From contig JALTHV010000235.1 of assembly GCA_027004315.1 (NCBI GenBank), positions 1 through 8,206 of the forward strand: 8,206 nucleotides of DNA, written 5' to 3'. Made by a program: the position numbers and the translations under genes. Of this stretch, positions 4,232 to 8,206 are shown piece by piece. The DNA is from Deltaproteobacteria bacterium (GTDB lineage Bacteria; Desulfobacterota; Dissulfuribacteria; Dissulfuribacterales; UBA3076). Within the stretch, counting starts at the first letter, position 1. Each line of letters opens with the position of its first letter. The notes under the pieces are model-generated. The model saw nothing but the letters and a program-made list of their open reading frames with translations, searched no databases and had not been told where the DNA came from.

Positions 4232-6052
4232 ATGAATTCACAAAAAAAAAATGGGCCAGTAGTCTTGAAAGGAGTGGGGGCCTCACCCGGAATAGCCATT
4301 GGCCCTGCCTTTCTGATTGATAACCTCAAGATAAAAATCCTAAGAAAACGGATTAAAGAAGGCGATATAGACCAAGAAAAGGAGCGTTTTGTAAGGGCTA
4401 TTACTGAAGCCGAAAAGCAGATAAATAGACTACTTACAGAGATCCCCGATGAGTTGAGAAAACATTCAGGGATCTTTGAAACCCACCTACTGATGCTTAA
4501 GGACCCCATGCTCTATGAGCGGACCTTAAAACTTATTTCCAAGGAAAAGATTAACGCGGAGTGGGCCCTCAGCAAGGTACTGGACTATGCAAGAGAACTC
4601 TTTGAGCAGATAAAAGATCAGTATATCAGGGAGAGGATTGAAGACCTGGAATACGTGGTACAGAGGGTCCAAAACCTCTTATCCGGGAACCCCTTGGTGG
4701 ATTTTAGCCAGTTAGAAAAGCCTGTAGTGCTGGTGGCCCATGATCTGTCTCCTGCCGACACGGTCCAGATGAGCAAGGGGAAAATCCTGGCATTTGTCAC
4801 AGACATGGGGAGCCGAACTTCTCACACAGCGATCCTGGGAAGGTCTCTTGGGCTCCCGGCAGTAGTAGGTCTGGAAAATGCTATGTCTTCCATACTCTCC
4901 GGTGAGACCCTGATTGTAGATGGTCTGTCCGGTAACGTAATAGTAGCCCCGGATGATAAGCTCTTAAAACACTATAATGAGAAACAACAGCACTATATAC
5001 GATATCAACTGGATGTAATCCGGAACAGTAACTTCCCTGCAGAGACCCAGGATGGTTTCAGGCTGAAGATAAAAGCCAACATAGAGTTCCTTGAAGAGAT
5101 CCCCTCTATTATACTACATGGTGCAGAAGGGGTAGGGCTTTATCGTAGTGAGTACCTATATCTGGCCCACAAGGAACTGCCTACTGATGAAGTCCTCTTT
5201 CATACCTACAAGGAAGTTGCAGAGCGCCTGTCACCCTATCCGGCGACTATCCGTACCCTGGACATAGGCGGAGACAAATTTGTCTCGTCGGTTTCTCTGG
5301 GAGATGAGATCAATCCAGCCCTTGGACTGAGGGCAATTCGGCTGTGTCTAAAGGAGCCCAGACTCTTTCGTACGCAATTGAAGGCAATACTCAAGGCCAG
5401 TGCATATGGAAATGTGAGGATACTTTTCCCCCTCATATCCGGCAAATTAGAGATAATTGAGGTCAAGAAGCATCTGGAAGAGACCAAAGAAGAACTGTGG
5501 AAAGATGGCATCCCGTTTGACGAAGACATCAAGCTTGGAATTATGATAGAGGTCCCTACGGCCGTAGTTATGGCAGACTCCCTGGCCAAGGAAGTGGATT
5601 TTTTTAGCATAGGGACGAATGACCTCATCCAGTACTCCCTGGCGATCGATAGAGTAAACGAATATGTTGCGCATCTCTATGAGCCCTTACATCCTGGAGT
5701 CTTGAGGATGATACACCGCACTGTAGAGGCAGCCCATGAGGCTGGCATTGAGGCAGCAATGTGTGGAGAGATGGCAGGGGAAGCAATGTACTTGCCTGTA
5801 CTCCTTGGTATAGGTCTGGATGAGCTGAGCATGAATTCACTTGCCATACCAAAGATCAAACGCATGATTCGAGAGACTAAGCAGGAACGGTGTAGTGCCC
5901 TGGTTCAAGAACTCCTTGTGGCCTCTACTGCCCAGGAGATAAGAGAGAATCTCTTAGAGTTTCTCATCTCCAATTTCCCAGAGGAATTCAACTCGAGTCA
6001 GGGGATGTATCCAGATTTTTCAGGTAGAGATATGTACTCATTGAGTCCTTGA
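4232..6052 (+). CDS. ptsI: PTS enzyme I (phosphoenolpyruvate-protein phosphotransferase)
   Basis: The protein has 606 residues, slightly longer than the usual 570-590 because of a short N-terminal extension and a C-terminal tail of about 55 residues after the barrel. It autophosphorylates from PEP and passes the phosphate to HPr. Order of parts: N-terminal helical/swivel domain, SRTSHTAILGRSLGLPAVVG with the phosphorylated His198 (194-213), then the PEP-binding barrel. The barrel shows GVGLYRSEYLYL (Arg305), RTLDIGGDK (Arg341), NPALGLRAIR (361-370), IMIEVP (Glu440), FFSIGTNDLIQYSLAIDR (457-474) and AMCGEMAG (Cys511). All main catalytic residues are present, so it should be active. The ATG at 4232 starts 2 bases after the HPr stop; the frame is open further upstream, but that overlaps ptsH and is not coding. 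Ribosome binding is only GGA (4223-4225), so it is likely translationally coupled to HPr. Confidence 0.97.
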   Translation: MNSQKKNGPVVLKGVGASPGIAIGPAFLIDNLKIKILRKRIKEGDIDQEKERFVRAITEAEKQINRLLTEIPDELRKHSGIFETHLLMLKDPMLYERTLKLISKEKINAEWALSKVLDYARELFEQIKDQYIRERIEDLEYVVQRVQNLLSGNPLVDFSQLEKPVVLVAHDLSPADTVQMSKGKILAFVTDMGSRTSHTAILGRSLGLPAVVGLENAMSSILSGETLIVDGLSGNVIVAPDDKLLKHYNEKQQHYIRYQLDVIRNSNFPAETQDGFRLKIKANIEFLEEIPSIILHGAEGVGLYRSEYLYLAHKELPTDEVLFHTYKEVAERLSPYPATIRTLDIGGDKFVSSVSLGDEINPALGLRAIRLCLKEPRLFRTQLKAILKASAYGNVRILFPLISGKLEIIEVKKHLEETKEELWKDGIPFDEDIKLGIMIEVPTAVVMADSLAKEVDFFSIGTNDLIQYSLAIDRVNEYVAHLYEPLHPGVLRMIHRTVEAAHEAGIEAAMCGEMAGEAMYLPVLLGIGLDELSMNSLAIPKIKRMIRETKQERCSALVQELLVASTAQEIRENLLEFLISNFPEEFNSSQGMYPDFSGRDMYSLSP

Positions 6053-7188
6053 TGGCAGGTCTCTATATCCATATCCCTTTTTGTAAAACGAAGTGTCCAT
6101 ACTGCGATTTTGTCTCGGGGCCCTTTCCCCCTGAGGTACAAGAGACGTATCTTAGGGCTATTTTGGAAGAAATGGCCACCATGTCTCAGATGCCAGGGGT
6201 CTCTTCTCTGTGTTTTGATACCCTCTATGTAGGTGGTGGGACCCCTACAGTATTACCTGTAAGGGACCTCGTCTCTATCCTGGAGAGGTCCCTTGAGGCA
6301 TTTTCATGGTCAAGCACCTCTCCAGAAATCAGCATTGAGGCCAACCCGGGATCTGTAACAAAAAAGGGGCTCAGAGAATTGAGGGCAGTTGGAGTAAATC
6401 GGCTCAGTCTTGGGGTTCAGTCCCTGTCGCCCAGAGGCCTGAAGGTCCTGGGAAGAAGCCATACTGTATCTGATGCACTCTTCGCCTACAGGCATGCCCG
6501 TGAGGCCGAGTTTCCTATAGTCAGCCTGGATCTCATCTATGGCCTGCCGGGCCAGGACGTTAAGGAATGGCAGGAGACCCTTGAAGGGGCCATATCCCTG
6601 GGGCCAGAGCACATATCCTGTTACGAGCTCACAGTGGAAGGGGATACGCCGCTAAAAGAGGCTGTGCTCAAGGGAGAAGTAACACTTCCAGGAGAAGATA
6701 CCATCCTGGAGATTACAGACCTTACGGAAGAACTCCTTACGGAAAGGGGATATAGACAGTATGAGATCTCAAATTTTGCCATTCCAGGAAAGGAATGCAG
6801 GCATAATATCAACTATTGGAAAAATGGGGCCTATCTGGGTCTTGGATGTTCAGCAGTATCTTTTTTGCCTCCAGACAGGGAGGGAAACACCAGGGATCTC
6901 TTTGACTATATAGAACTGGTAAAAGATGGTGGAAGGGCCATTGACGACCATGAGGTCCTTGATCCAGAGGCCAGATTTAGGGAATCAGTGACTCTTGCCC
7001 TTCGCCTCACAAGGGGTATATCACTCCCTGAGTTCAGTGAGCGGTGGGGATATGACCCAATCAGATACTATGGAGATACGCTCAAGGCACTGCTAGAAAA
7101 GGAAATGCTTGCACTGGAAGGTCAGCGTCTCTTTCTCACCAAAAGAGGCAGGCGGCTGGCCAATATGGTCTTGAGCGAACTTGTATAG
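6052..7188 (+). CDS. hemW: Heme chaperone HemW (radical SAM, formerly called oxygen-independent coproporphyrinogen oxidase-like)
   Basis: The 378-residue protein has the same length as E. coli HemW. The radical SAM cluster is CKTKCPYCDF (Cys11, Cys15, Cys18); the fourth Cys typical of true HemN is replaced by Asp, as in HemW. Further motifs are DTLYVGGGTPT (56-66), SIEANPGSV (94-102), GVNRLSLGVQSL (114-125), LDLIYGLPGQ (159-168) and YEISNFA (237-243). HNINYW (251-256) is the HNxxYW heme-binding motif that marks HemW, and a HemN C-terminal-type domain follows. HemW binds heme and delivers it to hemoproteins such as respiratory enzymes, and is not a CPO. The ATG (6052-6054) overlaps the ptsI TGA by one base (TGATG), pointing to translational coupling; a TTG one codon earlier is also possible. 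Confidence 0.95.
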   Translation: MAGLYIHIPFCKTKCPYCDFVSGPFPPEVQETYLRAILEEMATMSQMPGVSSLCFDTLYVGGGTPTVLPVRDLVSILERSLEAFSWSSTSPEISIEANPGSVTKKGLRELRAVGVNRLSLGVQSLSPRGLKVLGRSHTVSDALFAYRHAREAEFPIVSLDLIYGLPGQDVKEWQETLEGAISLGPEHISCYELTVEGDTPLKEAVLKGEVTLPGEDTILEITDLTEELLTERGYRQYEISNFAIPGKECRHNINYWKNGAYLGLGCSAVSFLPPDREGNTRDLFDYIELVKDGGRAIDDHEVLDPEARFRESVTLALRLTRGISLPEFSERWGYDPIRYYGDTLKALLEKEMLALEGQRLFLTKRGRRLANMVLSELV

Positions 7189-7190
7189 TA

Positions 7191-7333
7191 TTATAGCCTA
7201 TTAGGCTGCAGGCTGTTAGCCTGTTAGGCTAAAAGTTAGGGGTACAATTCATCTGATATTAGCTAGTTAGGCTGTTAGCTATTAAGTAGAAGTACAACCA
7301 ACTAATAGCCTACTACAGCCTAATAAGCTATAA
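7191..7333. repeat. Spacer built of TAGGCT/AGCCTA repeats with 18-bp terminal inverted repeat
   Basis: TTATAGCCTATTAGGCTG (7191-7208) and CAGCCTAATAAGCTATAA (7316-7333) are inverted copies with one mismatch. Between them are further units such as GGCTGTTAGCCTGTTAGGCT (7211-7230) and TTAGGCTGTTAGCT (7267-7280), so most of the hemW-to-next-gene spacer consists of one short motif in both orientations. The units can fold in many alternative hairpins. No coding frame or flanking target duplication is evident. It ends just before the AAGGAG of the next gene. Confidence 0.75.
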
Positions 7334-7349
7334 TAAAGGAGTATAATCT

Positions 7350-8102
7350 ATGTCTAAAGGACCTGAGGTCTATATCGATCAATCCAGACAGTTAAGAGAA
7401 GAGGACACCTTCTGCTTTTCCTGTACCCCGGATAGAAATTGTTTTACGGACTGTTGTTATGACTTGAACCTTTTACTCATGCCCTATGATATACTCCGGA
7501 TCAAGAATCGCCTGGGTATGAAATCCAGCGATTTTCTCAAAGATTATACCAAAATATATGTTGGGCAGAATTCGGGACTCCCTGTAGTGTTGCTCAAGAT
7601 GAAAGAATTCTATCGCAACTGTCCATTTTTGGAAAAAGGAAAGGGCTGTACGATCTATGAGGATCGACCAGGTGCATGCCGCACCTATCCCCTTGTCAGG
7701 ATGGCCTGCCGAAGCAGTGACAGGGAGGGGGTAGATGACTTTTATTACATTATTAAGGAGCCTGGCTGTGAAGGATTCGAGAATGGAAAGAGGTGGACTG
7801 TCAGAGAATGGATAGATAATCAAGGTATTGGCCCCTATAATGAGATGAATGATATCTTTGGAGAAATTTTGCAGGCAAAGACCGAGTTGGGCATACCATA
7901 TCTCAATGCAGACCAAATCGACATCTTCGATCTGGGCTGCTATGACATAGATGGGTTCCGCCAATATTTCCTGGAAGGCCCTAGCCTTGAACGCTGCATG
8001 GAGTCTGAGGAGGTAATAGAGGCGATCTCCCAGGACGAGGTCGCTCTGCTCAGATATGGTATGCGTTGGGTCAAAAAGAAACTCTTCCAGGTAGGTAGCT
8101 AA
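7350..8102 (+). CDS. YkgJ-type cysteine-cluster protein (CxxCxxCC family-like)
   Basis: The 250-residue protein has an N-terminal Cys cluster, CFSCTPDRNCFTDCC (Cys22, 25, 31, 35, 36), followed by LNLLLMPYDILRIKNRLG. A second cluster is CPFLEKGKGCTIYEDRPGAC (Cys91, 100, 110), then RTYPL. This pattern, including the cysteine-spaced C-x-IYexRPxxCRxYP part, is typical of YkgJ/CxxCxxCC proteins (Pfam PF03692 by memory), thought to bind zinc or an iron-sulfur cluster. The precise function is not established. Extra Cys at 120, 140, 197 and 216 and a C-terminal region of about 100 residues without recognised motifs follow. The ATG has a clear AAGGAG (7336-7341) 8 bases upstream. There is no signal peptide or membrane span, so it is cytoplasmic. 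It is co-oriented with hemW but separated by a repeat-filled spacer and may be transcribed separately. Confidence 0.85.
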   Translation: MSKGPEVYIDQSRQLREEDTFCFSCTPDRNCFTDCCYDLNLLLMPYDILRIKNRLGMKSSDFLKDYTKIYVGQNSGLPVVLLKMKEFYRNCPFLEKGKGCTIYEDRPGACRTYPLVRMACRSSDREGVDDFYYIIKEPGCEGFENGKRWTVREWIDNQGIGPYNEMNDIFGEILQAKTELGIPYLNADQIDIFDLGCYDIDGFRQYFLEGPSLERCMESEEVIEAISQDEVALLRYGMRWVKKKLFQVGS

Positions 8103-8158
8103 GTCATGGCTTGCTAAAAAAAATTGTAACTTCTCAATAAGTTGGGGCATCCTTTTTG

Positions 8159-8206
8159 GTAACTGATCATATTCCCCCGGCCAGCGGTAGCTTTTTTCAG
8201 GGTTTC
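8159..8206 (+). mobile_element. Left arm of a second IS66-like MITE copy, cut by window edge
   Basis: GTAACTGATCATATTCCCCC (8159-8178) followed by the GGCCAGCGGTAGC segment and a CAGGGTTTC end matches, base by base with few changes, the arm of the 957-1126 element (best the inverted arm 1126-1076). It is oriented as a left arm, so the centre and right arm should lie beyond the window. If insertion was recent, the octamer CCTTTTTG (8151-8158) should recur after the far end. Confidence 0.75.

Noticed and set aside
8115..8146. Possible leftward terminator (AACTT/AAGTT stem before a T-run)
   Set aside because: The stem is only 5 bp and AT-rich, and the T-run begins 3 bases after it; no leftward gene upstream is visible to need it.
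7473..8150. 225-codon leftward frame opposite the Cys-cluster gene
   Set aside because: It is antisense to a gene with clear YkgJ motifs and a good ribosome site, and its product resembles no family I know.

Overview
The window looks like chromosomal DNA of a deltaproteobacterium-like anaerobe (Desulfobacterota/Thermodesulfobacteriota type). That is an inference from protein style: a divergent GlgC subgroup, a DHH phosphoesterase with an ADPD motif, HPr followed directly by enzyme I and then HemW, a YkgJ-type Cys-cluster protein, and a peptide/radical-SAM pair of the CbpA/CbpB type. No 16S or species marker is present, so the genus cannot be named.

Left part (1-860, minus strand). Read from right to left this is one regulated unit: a TTGACA-type promoter (about 850-821), a cobalamin riboswitch (816-631), an intrinsic terminator (602-562), a leader, a 36-residue peptide gene with a near-perfect Shine-Dalgarno (428-318), a strong intercistronic hairpin (303-268), and the first 79 codons of a larger protein that runs off the left edge (238-1). 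The peptide and its position match what I remember as the CbpA modified-peptide precursor with its radical SAM maturase CbpB. It is a vitamin-B12-controlled RiPP-like system whose product is, to my knowledge, uncharacterised, and it is the most interesting item here. The peptide is too short for ordinary gene callers.

Repeat-rich part (870-1192). A 170-bp non-autonomous mobile element (957-1126) has GTAA-type terminal inverted repeats and an exact 8-bp target duplication (CTTTGGGC). These are features of IS66-family ends. A 43-bp mini-palindrome with the same ends (1150-1192) supplies the stop codon of glgC. One arm of another copy begins at 8159 and runs off the right edge.

Middle (1189-3551, minus strand). 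A DHH-family phosphoesterase is followed by a GlgC-like glucose-1-phosphate adenylyltransferase. Both have unusual residues at normally conserved catalytic positions.

Divergent control region (3552-3793). Two near-identical promoter-like sequences face away from each other, with a REP-like palindrome between them and a 12-bp palindrome just downstream of the rightward one.

Right part (3794-8102, plus strand). A probable 45-residue single-span membrane peptide, HPr (ptsH), enzyme I (ptsI) and the heme chaperone hemW are packed head to tail. A spacer built of TAGGCT-type repeats and a YkgJ-type Cys-cluster protein follow. HPr and EI form the general phosphoryl-transfer part of the PTS. No sugar-specific EII gene lies in the window, and the HPr regulatory serine is replaced by Asn.
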